The notes under the pieces were generated by a model, which saw nothing but the letters and a program-made list of their open reading frames with translations, was not told the origin of the DNA and did not search any database. Shown here piece after piece: positions 1 through 11,251 of a stretch of 64,000 nucleotides of DNA. A program made the position numbers and the translations under genes. How positions within the stretch are numbered: position 1 is the first letter of the stretch; each line of letters begins with the position of its first letter. This DNA comes from Falciphora oryzae (taxonomy: Eukaryota; Ascomycota; Sordariomycetes; Magnaporthales; Magnaporthaceae), in contig JNVV01000015.1 in the NCBI GenBank assembly GCA_000733355.1, positions 331,645 to 395,644 of the forward strand. Reading direction: 5' to 3'.

Positions 1-756
1 GATCCCTGCATCAAACACAGAGGGAAGGCCCAACCCTGTCGCCTTGCCCAGGCCGGAATTCCAAGAAGTTGAAGGCTGGGAACCAGTGGGTATTGAAGCG
101 TGGGCATCCCTGCTGTCTGTGGACGGCCGTCACTTTTGCAATTCTGACCTCGACTCCTTTTTCCTCCATCGCGGATTTGTGTGTCTTTGGTTTTTTTTCT
201 TTTTTTCTTGCTCGGTCGACTTTCGTGTTCATGATTCCTCATCGTCATCGTCGAGGCGCCTTTGCAGCTCCAACTTCGCGCTTCTAAGTTGGTTGGAGGG
301 GAATTTTCCCAATTACACTGTACGTCCCGCGATTGGAGCGCCCTGGCCCAGCCAGCCCAAACCCACCCGACCCAAGTCCATGGCTGCAGGCTCCCGCCTC
401 TGCCATTCTGGCTGGGACATGTTCAGAAGTGGCGGTCCGGTCTCGACAGCCTCGAACAACGGCGGACTTTGTTTCTTTACTGACACGTAGAAATACGACC
501 TGCAGCGTTATTTTCCTTCTTTGCGCGGTCCCTTCTGTTCGCTTCAATATCGGCGTGAAGCTGCTGAGACATTGCGCCCACGCGTTTCGTGTTGCTCTCA
601 CCGCAGACATTCCCTCGGCCCTCCAGACCGCCGCAGGATGATATAGATTTCCCCCTTTTTCTTCGCCATTGCCCTGCGCCCTCTCTGGCCTTCCCTGCCT
701 CGGCCCCAACAACAACAGCCATAGCTGTCGTCGACAGGAAGGCAAATGCGATCAAG
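1..756. other. Upstream region and 5' leader of the WD40 gene
   Basis: No gene is recognisable here. Open frames on both strands are short and low-complexity. From 589 the frame of the downstream WD40 gene is already open, but it contains no ATG before 757. The stretch at about 640-720 is pyrimidine-rich, as fungal 5' leaders often are. Confidence 0.6.
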
Positions 757-3700
757 ATGGCTTCCACTCCCTCGTCCAACCGACTCAAGCTCACCCCCGC
801 CAACTCTCCGTTCCTTACCCGCCCTTCCCGGTCGCCCATTCGAGCCCGCGCCGCCGTAGACTCGTCCCGCCTGTCTCTGAAACGGGTCATCGGGACCACC
901 TGCGCGTCGCCCACCGGCTTCGACACCATCCAGTCCTGCTTCGCCTACATTGCCGGCGGCGCCGTCGTCGTTGTCGATGTCCAGGGCAAGGAGTACTCGC
1001 AGCGCTTCTACCGCGCCCGCCCGACTGCCGTGCCCGTCTACGGCATCTCTCCCGTGCTGCACGCCCCCTCGACCCCGAGCTCGACGCCCAAGGCCAACGA
1101 CAGCCGCAATCGCGTCGCTGTCTCGAGCCACCGAGACTTGTACGGGGCCAATGACGACTCGCCGGGGTCCAAGACCTGGACCCAGCGGGAGCGCATAAAG
1201 GCGGCAACATGCCTCTCGCTCAGCCGTGACGGGCGCTTCCTGGCCGTGGGTGAGACCGGGTATGCGCCGAGAGTGCTCATCTTCAACCTCCAGGATAGTT
1301 CGTCAGACGTCCCCCTGGTGTCCATCAGCGAGCATGCCTTCGGTGTAAATGCCGTGGCGTGGTCGAGCGACACCAGATTCCTGGCATCTCTGGGGTCCGC
1401 AAACGACGGCTTTCTTTACATCTGGAGGATCGACCCCAAGACAGGCGCGGCGAAGATGTTCCAGCAGAACAGATGCACTTCGTTCGTGCGTGGCATGGTG
1501 TGGATGGGAAGCAGCCTGATCACCTTTGGGGTGCGCCACATCAAGGCATGGAAGGTGGAGGAGGCACAGTCGACGTCCCCCTCCAAGAAGAACTTCCCGG
1601 GCGACGGCTCGTTCCCCGTGTCGCAATTCCAAAAACCACTGCCGGGACGCAATGTCGTCCTCGGCTCCCTCTTGGACGCCACGTTCACGTGCGCGGCGTC
1701 CATCGACGAGGAAAAAGCCATTTTCTGCTCGGAAACGGGCGATGTGGCTCTCCTCGACGACTCGGGAAAGCAGACGAGGCTGGTCAAAGTCACTGGCCTC
1801 GACTTTCCCATACACTGCATCTCCATCCGCGACCAGATCGCTTATATCAGCGGCAAAGGCGGCCATTTTGCTACCCTGGACGTCACCAAGGTGGCTGATA
1901 GCAAGGCCGACTGTGTCATTACCTCCACTGAATCAGGCCACGGCCTGCTTGCTCTGGGGTTTCTTGACGAACATCTCGTCACCATCGATTCTAGGCGGTC
2001 CATCGATGTGTGGGACCCGAAGCACACACCAGGAGAGGACTGCAGCAACTCTCTTCACATCCCAATCCCCGGCCACGGCGATCCCATAATGGGCGTCCAG
2101 GTTCTCTCGAGGCCCAACGCTTCCGGTGCTGCCTTTTTCACCTGGTCGGCGGCCGGAAATGTCATACTCTGGGACCTGGACGGGACCGTCAAGGCGACGT
2201 TTGATGTTGCTATCGAGCAAACAGAGAGCTGGAACGAAATTGACTCGCCAAACGAGCTGTGCATAGTAGCGGCATCTCAAGGAGGTGATCTGTTCGCCGC
2301 TGCTGACAGGCTGGGCGTTCTAAGGGTCATCGATTTTACTACCAAGCAGTGCCTGATGGACACCAAGGCTCACTCGTCCGACTGCCAGGTCGTGGCAATA
2401 TATGAGGGCGAAACCAAGGTTCTGATGGCTTCGTGTGGACGAGACCGCACAGCGCAGCTCTTCCAGCGAACCTCGGCCGGCGTTTTCGAGCATTTCCAGA
2501 CATTGGAGTTTGCAGCCAAGGTCGTCAATGTCCTGATACCCTCGGGCGACAAGGTCATCACGTGTTCTCTTGACCGGACGCTCCAGATCCACGACCTCGT
2601 TTCCAAAGAGGACGATCCCGACGCTATTGCAGCAATCCCCTCGCGCGTCATCTCGCTGAAGTCGTCTCCCGCATCTATGGTCATGGCAGCAGATGAGAAA
2701 TCGATATATGTATCACTACTAGACCGGTCGGTCTGCCAGTACGAGATCGCCACTGGCCGCCTCATGAACTTCTTCAAGTGTATGGACGAGGGAGGCGTTG
2801 AGTCGGTCGTTCTGGACTCGCTCATTTACGGGCCATCTACCAACGAAACCGAACCGTCAATCCTCCTCGGCATGTCCAACAGAGACAAGTCGGTTCGCAT
2901 GTACGACTCTGCCTCGGGCTCCTTCTTGGACCGCGAATGGGGTCACACCGAGGCCATTAACGGGGTGGCCCTGATCGACGACGAGGAGGGTCAGTGCCGC
3001 AAGGTTGTGAGCGTGGGTTCGGATGGAACAATCCTGATCTGGGCGCTTGATTTGAGCGACCCGGTTGTAGGCTCTGAGGCCAGAGATCCGTCTCCAGCCA
3101 AGGAGATTACCCTCACATCTACGCGGCCCCCGCTCCGACGAGTCCTCTCCAAGGCAGAACTCGCTGAGTTTCAGCGACCTTCGTCCTCGGCCGGGCGCAA
3201 GTCGCCACCTAGGTCCATTGGCCGACGAACATCGAGATATAGCGTGCTGGCTGGGACACTGAAGACGCCGTCGTCGGCGGCACAGCCGACATCCCCAGCT
3301 AGTGCCATTGCAGAAGACACCCCCACCCGAAGGGTGTCGCCTGCTGTGAGCCCCTCGGAAAGCCCGCCCCCGACTAGCCCAAAGGACAGTCCGAAGCCGA
3401 GGGTCAGGAGGCCCTCTCTCCCATCCCTGGGCGCGACGCCCCCGGCCCCGGCGTCGACCGGGATCCGCAAGAAGGGGAGCGCCAACAACCTCCGCGCCTC
3501 AACAACGGTCAGCAGCGGGCCCTACGGGTTCGGCTCGCTAAACATGGCGACGGAGCAGGCGAGCCGGACGCTGCGGGCATACCGCAAGAAGCTGTCGTCG
3601 GCGGACCCGATTCGGCAGGACGCGCTCGCCGAGCTGGATCAGGAACTCCGGCTGACGGCCGCGGCGCTGGGCGACCGGGCGATCCGCTCAAAGGCCATGA

Positions 3701-3969
3701 GCGAGGGCCTGCTCAATGGCTTGCTGGATCAGTACTCGGAGCGACTCGTGTCGATGCTGGACGAGAAGCTCCGCCTCCGCGGCATCGTCAGCAGCCCAGC
3801 GGCCTCCGACGGTGCGAACGCCGTCGTCGCGGCTGCGGCTGCAGTTGCTGCTGCGACGTCGGACAAGCCGGATCGTCCGCCGAGCGGCTCCTCGGGTTCT
3901 ACGAGCGTCGTCGAGTCTGAGATCACGGCCGTCGAGGGCGCGGCAGATGCGAACGCCGTTTCTACTTAG
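757..3969 (+). CDS. WD40-repeat protein, MABP1/WDR62 type
   Basis: A single uninterrupted reading frame of 1070 aa. The start is the first ATG in a frame that is open further upstream. After a short basic Ser/Pro/Arg N-terminus, residues of about 26-770 form many degenerate WD40 repeats, in what look like two propellers. The order of segments (LKRVIGTT opening, then blades with LYIWRID, HIKAWKVEE and ILIWALDL) follows the animal MAPK-binding protein 1/WDR62 family. Residues of about 770-928 are a Ser/Pro-rich linker. Residues of about 929-1008 are a predicted helical or coiled segment, followed by an Ala run near 1024-1034 and an acidic tail. In animals this family scaffolds JNK signalling and acts at spindle poles. 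A scaffold role in the fungus is inference. The neighbour ARG1 is unrelated. Confidence 0.85.
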   Translation: MASTPSSNRLKLTPANSPFLTRPSRSPIRARAAVDSSRLSLKRVIGTTCASPTGFDTIQSCFAYIAGGAVVVVDVQGKEYSQRFYRARPTAVPVYGISPVLHAPSTPSSTPKANDSRNRVAVSSHRDLYGANDDSPGSKTWTQRERIKAATCLSLSRDGRFLAVGETGYAPRVLIFNLQDSSSDVPLVSISEHAFGVNAVAWSSDTRFLASLGSANDGFLYIWRIDPKTGAAKMFQQNRCTSFVRGMVWMGSSLITFGVRHIKAWKVEEAQSTSPSKKNFPGDGSFPVSQFQKPLPGRNVVLGSLLDATFTCAASIDEEKAIFCSETGDVALLDDSGKQTRLVKVTGLDFPIHCISIRDQIAYISGKGGHFATLDVTKVADSKADCVITSTESGHGLLALGFLDEHLVTIDSRRSIDVWDPKHTPGEDCSNSLHIPIPGHGDPIMGVQVLSRPNASGAAFFTWSAAGNVILWDLDGTVKATFDVAIEQTESWNEIDSPNELCIVAASQGGDLFAAADRLGVLRVIDFTTKQCLMDTKAHSSDCQVVAIYEGETKVLMASCGRDRTAQLFQRTSAGVFEHFQTLEFAAKVVNVLIPSGDKVITCSLDRTLQIHDLVSKEDDPDAIAAIPSRVISLKSSPASMVMAADEKSIYVSLLDRSVCQYEIATGRLMNFFKCMDEGGVESVVLDSLIYGPSTNETEPSILLGMSNRDKSVRMYDSASGSFLDREWGHTEAINGVALIDDEEGQCRKVVSVGSDGTILIWALDLSDPVVGSEARDPSPAKEITLTSTRPPLRRVLSKAELAEFQRPSSSAGRKSPPRSIGRRTSRYSVLAGTLKTPSSAAQPTSPASAIAEDTPTRRVSPAVSPSESPPPTSPKDSPKPRVRRPSLPSLGATPPAPASTGIRKKGSANNLRASTTVSSGPYGFGSLNMATEQASRTLRAYRKKLSSADPIRQDALAELDQELRLTAAALGDRAIRSKAMSEGLLNGLLDQYSERLVSMLDEKLRLRGIVSSPAASDGANAVVAAAAAVAAATSDKPDRPPSGSSGSTSVVESEITAVEGAADANAVST

Positions 3970-5381
3970 CGGGTGAAACACCACTTGGCTGTTCACCCCG
4001 ACATTATGCTTTCCTATCACTTTTGTCACTCCGGTTCCGCCAACTGTATTACTACGACCACTATGCTTGATACCCCTTCCACCTACAGAATTATTTATGT
4101 CGACGACGGCGGCGACGCGTTGGACCCCCTCGCCAGCAGACATGGCGAGGCTGCCAGATGTTCAAAGCTAGCCAGCATACTCGAAAGCTTGCTCTTTTTC
4201 CTCTGTTTCTTTGTCAGTGGCTATTACTTCTATCACGTTGGGCGTTTGGGGCCTTTGAACGAAGGGTTTTTAGGGGGCTTTTACACGCCTCCGGTCAGCG
4301 CAAGCTGTGACGAACGGAGACTGAGCAGGGAGGCTCAGTCAGTCGGCTCGATATGAGCATTCCTACAGAAGAATACTCCGAGCCATAACTACTACTCTAA
4401 CGGATAGACGGACGGATGGGATCGCAGCGGCCTTTGATATGGCGTGTTGCGCGAAGCGTTGCTCTTGGCTTCTATTGTTTCTACCGGGAGCACATTTTAT
4501 TCCTTGCTTCTTTTGTCGTGTGTTATCCTTTTTTTGGTATCTTTGGGGGGATCCTGGCGTTTTGGTGGTTTGGGCCTTGACAGATGTCGGTCTAATCCTG
4601 GTTGGTGTTTCTTATGTCTTGTTTTGTGACTTTTCTTGGCGCAATAGTATGGTTATCGGACGGACCCAGCTTGGAAAATTATTCATTTGTCTCCTTTTTC
4701 TTGGGTTTACTGGCGGATGGTGGTAGCGAATGAGATTATCCCTTTTATCACACATGCAGTTTGTCACCCTCGGGAAGCGTCGAGTATGGTCTTGTGTGCA
4801 CAGGCAAAGCTCTAGTCCTTGGTGTCGCGTGACAGTTCAGATTAGTAGTGACAGGAACGACTCGAGATGTTTGATAGACTGGGGCACTATGTAAGTCTAG
4901 TGGGCAGCGGGTAGTGGAAGCGGCGCGTTGCTTTGCCGAACTAATAAAACAAGCGAATTTTAGACACATTGGTGGCTTTCATTGACAGCTCATCCGTCCA
5001 AGACAGGCGGCCCTGTGTGTTCCTCGGCATTTGCGGCGTCAGGTTGCAGCCGTCAAGGCACGCACTTGATGAAAGTTGTCGGTGAGGTGGGCCGACAGGG
5101 TTTTCCCTGCAACACGGATCGTAGCGGGAAATGCGGGGGAACGGGCAGCAAAAACGGACAGGGGGTGGGTACCTATCAGATAAGGGTGGGATTGAGCTCA
5201 AACAACTTTTCTGCTGCCCCTCCATCGAAGCAAGAGTCAGAGCTATGTCTGTGGTGGGAGGCTTCTTCTTCCTCTTGCATCTTGCACCAGAAGCAAACAC
5301 CCCACAGCCACCTACGAGCAAGCAGCCAGCTTCTTCCCTCACCCATTGATAGATAGCTCGTTCTACAGCACGCTAGCAACG
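3970..5381. other. Intergenic region: WD40 gene 3' end and ARG1 promoter
   Basis: No coding gene is supported. The first part is T-rich (about 4160-4720), as expected for a 3' UTR. The part next to ARG1 contains a TGACTC core on the minus strand (5234-5239). This resembles the binding core of the Gcn4/CPC1 regulator of amino-acid genes. Confidence 0.5.
5234..5239 (-). promoter_or_regulatory. Candidate CPC1/Gcn4 half-site upstream of ARG1
   Basis: The minus strand reads TGACTC about 145 bp before the ARG1 start. A second TGACTC lies inside ARG1 intron 1 (5493-5498, plus strand). The full Gcn4 consensus is TGASTCA, so each is a six-base partial match. Cross-pathway control of arginine genes is known in fungi. 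That these particular sites are used is inference. Confidence 0.3.
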
Positions 5382-6937
5382 ATGTCCAAGGGCCGCGTCT
5401 GTCTGTAAGTTCCTAAACCTACCTGCCTAGGAACGGCTGCCTTTGCATGCACAAGACACGCTGCCATGATCGCGGGGCAGAAGCAAGTGGACTGACTCGA
5501 GGCATGTAAACAACAGCGCCTACTCTGGAGGTACGAAATGCCTCACTCGAGATCCCGCAATTCGACGCGGGTGTCACCTTGGGTATTGCCCGTCCGATCA
5601 TGGCTAACCAATTCGTTCAATTCGACGGCAAACAGGCCTCGACACCTCGGTAAGTCTAGGCGGGCAGGCACCTCAACCAGCCTCCCGTGTACGTATAGAA
5701 GCAGCAGCGAAAGCGTATACTGACCCCTACCCTCTAGACCATCCTGGTCTGGCTGATCGAGCAGGGCTACACGGTCGTCTGCTTCCTCGCCGACGTCGGC
5801 CAGGAGGAGAACTGGGACGAGGTGCGGGCCAAGGCCAAGAAGCTGGGCGCCGAGGAGATGGTGATCCTGGACCTGCAGAAGGAGTTTGTCGAGCAGCTCG
5901 TCTTCCGCGCCGTCCAGTGCAACGCCATCTACGAGGACCGCTACCTGCTGGGGACCTCGCTGGCCCGCCCCGTCATCGCGCGCGCGCAGGTCCGCGTCGC
6001 CGAGGAGTACAACTGCCAGTTCCTGAGCCACGGCTGCACCGGCAAGGGCAACGACCAGGTCCGGTTCGAGCTCGCCTTCAAGGCCTGCAACCCTTCGATT
6101 AAAGTCATCGCGCCCTGGCGCCTGCCCGAGTTCATCGAGAAGTTCCAGGGCCGCCAGGACCTGCTCAAGTACGCGGCCGAGAAGAACATCCCCGTCTCGT
6201 CGTCCCCCAAGGCCCCCTGGTCCATGGACGACAACCTCGTCCACTGCAGCTACGAGGCCGGCGTGCTTGAGGACCCGGACCACACCCCGCCCAAGGAGCT
6301 GTGGACCCGCACCGTCGACCCGCTCGACGCCCCCGCGACCCCCCAGGAGTTCACCATCGAGTTCGAGAAGGGCATCCCGACCAAGGTGACCGTCGACGGA
6401 AAGGACACGACGGGCTCGGTCGAGGTCTTCAAGCTGCTCAACAAGCTCGGCCACGACCACGGCGTCGGTCGCATCGACATCGTCGAGAACCGCTTCATCG
6501 GCCTCAAGTCGCGCGGCTGCTACGACACCCCCGGCCTGACCATCGCGCGCCTGGCCCACCTGGACCTCGAGGGCCTGGTCATGGACTCGAGGGTCCGCGA
6601 GCTGCGCGACCAGTTCGTGACCCTGTCGTGGTCGCGCCAGCTGTACAACGGCATGTACTTCTCGCCCGAGCGCGAGTTCGTCGAGAACTCGATCATCTTC
6701 TCGCAGCAGAACGTCACGGGCCAGGTCCGCATGGCCGTGTACAAGGGCAACGCCTACGTGCTCGGCCGCAAGAGCGACGCGTCGAACCTCTACTCGGAGG
6801 AGGACGCGTCCATGGACTCGCTCGAAGGGTTCTCGCCCATGGACACGACAGGCTTCATCGAGATCAACGCCATCCGCCTCAAGAAGTACGGCCTGCAGAA
6901 GATCAAGGACGGCCAGCCCCTGACCAAGTCCTCTTGA
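5382..6937 (+). CDS. ARG1: Argininosuccinate synthase
   Basis: Catalyses ATP-dependent joining of citrulline and aspartate to argininosuccinate, the penultimate step of arginine synthesis. The model has four exons: 5382-5404, 5517-5530, 5636-5649 and 5738-6937 (1251 nt, 416 aa), the normal length for fungal enzymes. Exons 2 and 3 are 14-nt micro-exons. The ATP-binding P-loop signature AYSGGLDTS (residues 9-17) is assembled across exons 1-4, which fixes the splice sites. All introns are GT-AG, and intron 2 has a clear CTAAC branch point (about 5604). Downstream, the exon-4 frame carries family segments such as the ADVGQEE motif, SHGCTGKGNDQVRFE and APWR. The first Met in exon 4 is at 5822, so a model without the micro-exons would lose the catalytic P-loop. 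Confidence 0.95.
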
Positions 6938-7445
6938 AGTGCTGCTGCTTCTCGGGATCTATTGTTTTTTTTGTTTCTTTCTGGGTTTTGGGGGCGTCAG
7001 GGAGGGGGTATTTGGGGAGGTGATGGTGGGACAAGGCGTCTAGGAGATCAAGGACGACAACTCCCATCTCGCCTCGGGCAAAGAGGCCTAAAATAGGAGA
7101 AAAATTCGAAGGGTTTCATCTCACATGAACCGAGTGAAGTGCATGCAGCAGTCCGATGGCTTGTCGTGTTTATATGTGTATGCACATTTCTATTTCTTGC
7201 GCTAGGCCTCCTGAAAATCGAGGCATCATCGCTCTCAACACCCGCCTCGCCCCGACGTCCGCTGATTTCCTGCACTGCTGTAATAATGCGCGGATTTACT
7301 TCTTCCTTTTCCAGTCAACCAGTTGCAAAGACAAGACACAATATCCAAGAAAAAAAGAGAGAAAAGATTTAAGAGTGTGGGAAGGTTGCCCAAAAACGAG
7401 GGAATATCAAGATATGCCAGAATAAAACAACCATCATCGTCGTCC
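6938..7445. other. Convergent 3' region between ARG1 and RGP1
   Basis: About 0.5 kb holding the 3' ends of two converging genes. It is T-rich after ARG1 (6960-6990) and A-rich near 7350 on the plus strand, which would be T-rich on the RGP1 transcript. No gene is seen. Confidence 0.6.
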
Positions 7446-10400
7446 TCATACAACCAGCCCGGACTCGGCCTCGTCGCGCTCGAGCCTCTCGAGCCCGCTG
7501 CAGACGGCGCCGTAGACGCGTAGCGGCACCGCCACCTCGAAGCTCTCGCACGGCAGCGTCTCGGCCGCGACGAGCACGAGCCCGCCGCGGTCGTCGCGCG
7601 ACACCTCCTCGAGTAGCGGGTGCCTCTGCTGGCCGCTGCCGCTGGCGTAGTAGCCGTAGTGGTTGTTGCTGTTGCCGCCCGGCGTGGCGAGGGGCGCCCG
7701 CTCTGTCCGCCGGCTGCCCGTGTCGCTATCGTCGTCGTCGCCTTGCTCGTCATCATCGTCGTCGTCGTCGCCATGTTGGCGCCCCCCGCCGCCATTGTTG
7801 GCATGGGGAGACGGCGACGGCGGCGGCGGCGGGTGGTTCGCCGTCGCGACGGTGCTGGGCACGACGAACTCGAGCCGTATCTTCCACTCAAGACTAATGC
7901 CGCTCGTCATGAACTCGGGCGTGGCCGAGACGGGGATGGTGGGGCTGAACACTATGCGGCGCGCGTACATGGCCGCCTCGGACGACGTGGCGTACACCCT
8001 GCGCGTAACGCGGTGCACGCTGGCCTCGGACCGGAGCGCCAGGGACGGGTCGACACGCTCGGCCGTCTCGAGCGCCGCGTGCAGCGCGTAGCACGGGACC
8101 TGGGCCTGCGAGAAGTCGACCGTCATGGTCACAGCCTCGCCCAGGCGCCACGCGGGCCTCGCGAGCGTCACCACGCCCACGCGCCGCCCGTTGCGCGCGA
8201 TCTCGAACCGGTTCGCGCTCTGCTGGCCCGCTGACGTCAGGTTGCTGCGCAGGATAGCCAGGTCGATGGCCTCCTTGGCCGGCGTGTCGGCCGCGGGGCT
8301 GTTGGGGGCGATCTCGTCAAACAGCGACGACGCCGCCGAGAACCGCCGGGTGATGGTGGGGGAGGGGGAGAGGTGGTAGCCCGGGTGGTCGACCGTGGGC
8401 GAAAGGAGGCTCTGGTGTGGCCCCTGGTTTGGCCGATGTACCAGCTCGTCCACGTAGGCCAAAAACCCGGCCATGGTCGATGAGGAAGGAGGCGCCGGCG
8501 GCTTCTTCTTAGCCAGCTCCGCGGCGGCCCCCTCCTCGAGGGTGCGCACATGCGCAAGGTCCTTGAGGAGGACGTAGGGCGCCATCAGGTCGTGGCCCAG
8601 GATCTCGCCGTGGCTGTTGACGCTCCCTAGGACGCGGAAGGGCACGTCGACCGACTTGAGCTGCTGCTCCTTTGCGCCGCCGGGCCGCTGGGTGCCGACG
8701 ACAAGGCTGTATGATATCTTCATGGCCTTGCCCTTGTGCGTTGGTGGCAGGCCCTTGGGTAGGCGGAACGAGTACTCAAACGTCCTGCTCTCGCCCGGGC
8801 CCAGGCGCAGGTCGACAAATAGGATGGACTGTGGGGTGGAGAGGAGCGGGACGGCCTTTGCGCCAGCGATGCCGCGCATCTCCTTGATGGTGCTGAGCTC
8901 GCCGCCGCCCAGGAGCTCGCCGAGCGAGCTGGTGATGCTGCCCCAGCCAAAGGACCGCAGCAGGCCGCTCTCGCGCCGGTTGCCCGACGCCTGCGACTCG
9001 ACGCCGATGACGCCGCCGCCCTGGCCACCGACGACGGCCTTGCGCTTCACCTGCTCAAAGGGCGCGAGGTCGATGAGCGAGCCGTCTAGCGTAAAGGAAC
9101 CCTGTATCTGCGCGTACCCCATCATGAGGGCCTCTGGCGCCTTCGCCCGGTGGTGGTGCACCGAGAGGTTGGAGCGCTGCCGCAGGTGCAGCGGCCTGCT
9201 GCTGTTGTTGCTGCCGCCGCCGCCGGCTGTCCTGTGCGGCAGCGTCGTGACGTACTCGGACGCGAGCGTCTCGGTCGAGTTGTTACTGACCGAGTAGAAA
9301 CCCCCGTCGGTACTGCTGCGGGGTGTTCCCGAGATGCTCGATGTGGAAAGCACCCGCGCGGCCGCTGCTGCCGCCCCTGCGAGAGCGTCGCTCTCGTTGA
9401 TGGTCGGTATCGGCTGGTCCTGGTTGTTGAAGTTATGGCTACTACTGCGCGGAGACTGGCCGCCCAGAGCCCCCACCATCGGCGTCGCGTCTTCATCTAC
9501 GGGGGTCGTGAGGTCGTCTTCCGAAGTCTGTTGTAGCAGGGGTGTCTGCGTCGCGGGGAACTTGAATCCTGAGAGGGCCTCGGCCGTTGGTCGTGGGGAG
9601 GGTACCGCGCTGCCGAGGCCGATGCCCAGTCCCGGCGTGTTTGGAGTCGTCGAGGGGCCTGAGGAGTTAGAGGGCGGGTAGGAGGCGTTTAGTAGAGGCG
9701 ATGGCTGTGGATGGAAGGGTGGCCGCTGGGGATGGGAGGCTGTTGGGGAAAGGCATGTTAGTCGAGGTGTTGCGCCGGCCATGCTAGGATGCACAATCCA
9801 AGGGATGCATACCTGAGCGAGGCCCGTTGAGGGCGGGGCCGCGCGAGTTGATCTGTAAACTTGACGCCCGCGTATGGCCCCTGAGTGGGCGCGGCGACTT
9901 CCCGGCCCCAGACGCGCCGCCGCCATGGTCGTGTCTCTGGCCTGGCGAGGGCGGGGTCGGCGACCCGAGCGAGACGATGGATATAGACCGCCGGTGGCCG
10001 CCACCACCGCCGCCGCCACCGCCGCCACCATTGCCCTGTTGTTGCTGGTCCTGCTTCTGCTGGCCCGCCTCTGTTGTCCCTGTCCCGCCGCCGCCGCCCG
10101 CGGCTTCACTGCTGGGCGGCCACGTCACCGAGCCGGACCGGCTGCGCGCCAGCGGCGGCCCGCTGATGGAGTGGCTGCCCCTGTGGTGGCCGCGAGATAC
10201 CGCCAGGGGTGGGGCGAGGCCTGCCGACGCCGTCTTAGGGTGTTGCTGCTGGTGCTGCTGGTGCTGTTGTTGCTGCTGCTGGGCCTGCCTGGCCTGGGCG
10301 GCGACGAGGAGCGGGGACGGGTGGCTCTTGCGACGGTCGCTGTTGCTGCTGCTGTGCTGCTTGGAGGAGGAGGGCCCGGCGGACAGGGGCAAGCCGGCCG

Positions 10401-10554
10401 AGTTCGGGGCGGCGGCGACGTTGCGGAAGGTGATGGTGCACTTCACCTCCTCGCCGGCGAAGACGGTCTGGTCGTGCCAGTGGACGAAGACGCGGATGGT
10501 GCTGCTGCTGCCGGGGCCGCCGCTGCTGGCCGGCCCTTCTGGCGGCGGCGCCAT
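7446..10554 (-). CDS. RGP1: Rgp1-family protein (Ric1-Rgp1 GEF subunit)
   Basis: In yeast Rgp1 pairs with Ric1 as the exchange factor for the Golgi Rab Ypt6, acting in endosome-to-Golgi retrieval. Two exons, 10554-9813 and 9739-7446, give 1011 aa. The 73-nt intron has a GTATGC donor, a GACTAAC branch point and an AACAG acceptor. The N-terminus (residues of about 20-46, IRVFVHWHDQTVFAGEEV) is the family's arrestin-like opening strand region. The C-terminal part from the NRFEIARNGRRVGVV segment to SLEWKIRLEFVVP is the second conserved arrestin-like block. Between them are long low-complexity stretches, including a Gln/His run coded near 10237-10285 and a Gly run coded near 9996-10031. Fungal Rgp1 proteins are often this long. 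A poly-Asp/His loop near 7730-7800 interrupts the C-terminal domain. Confidence 0.87.
9996..10031. repeat. GGC/CCG triplet run in the RGP1 exon
   Basis: A near-perfect CCG/CCA triplet run on the plus strand encodes a poly-Gly stretch of Rgp1 on the minus strand. A separate CTG/TTG-rich tract at 10237-10285 encodes its poly-Gln/His stretch. Both lie in the variable region between the conserved domains. Confidence 0.8.
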
Positions 10555-11251
10555 TGTGCGTTGTGTTTTGTGTCTTCTTTCTTCGTCTGAGCTCCGTTGA
10601 GAGAAACAGGGAGCTTTGGGGGTTGCGTAACCCTCAGGCGGTCGCCAATGCGGTTCTGTATTGCATCGTCGTCGATGGCTTTCGCTGGCCGTCGCTGGTC
10701 GTCGGCAGTCGGCGCACCTGAATGAATTAGAGTCGCGTGTCCTGAAATGGGGGGCGCCTTGCAGGGGGCTGCGTGCAGCTGCGGCGATTGAGGCTTGTGG
10801 TCGAGAATGGTGGATGCGATTCGCGCCTTTTCGATGCAGTCGTCAGCCTTTGCAGGTGCTGTAGGCCCGCAATGCACTCTGGCCGTAGGGAGGTGTGATG
10901 CTATTGAGCCGCCAAGGAGAGCTTGCTCCTTCCTTTCCAATCGCTGATCAACGTGTCGGGCTGCCAAGCCAAGGTACCGTAGCACCACGCCGCCGGAACG
11001 TGCGGGGCGGTGGGGGCCAGCAGCTTGACGTTTGCGCTGCTGCTTTTTGTGCCCTGCCTGAGGCAAAAACAGCGAGAAAGGAGCTGGCGATAACTTCACG
11101 AGGGGCCGGGCAACAGGCAACCTGACTTTTCCTAGTCCCACTCCATACCTAACAATTGCAGAAACTACCTAATCTAAATAATCGCCTAACCAGTCAAGTG
11201 AAGCCAAGTGAAATGCAAACCTGTATCCCATATCCTCACCCCAACCCACCC
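10555..11251. other. RGP1 promoter and DCL2 3' region
   Basis: Both flanking genes run on the minus strand, so this 0.7-kb gap holds the DCL2 3' end (low side of 11251) and the RGP1 promoter and leader (from 10555 upward). No further gene is supported. Confidence 0.6.

Noticed and set aside
5543..6559. A 338-aa minus-strand frame antisense to ARG1
   Set aside because: Mirror image of the ARG1 codon bias. It is Val/Leu/Asp-rich with no domain.
8617..9297. Plus-strand frames antisense to RGP1, also 9827-10600
   Set aside because: Low-complexity shadows of the Ser/Gly/Gln-rich Rgp1 linker.
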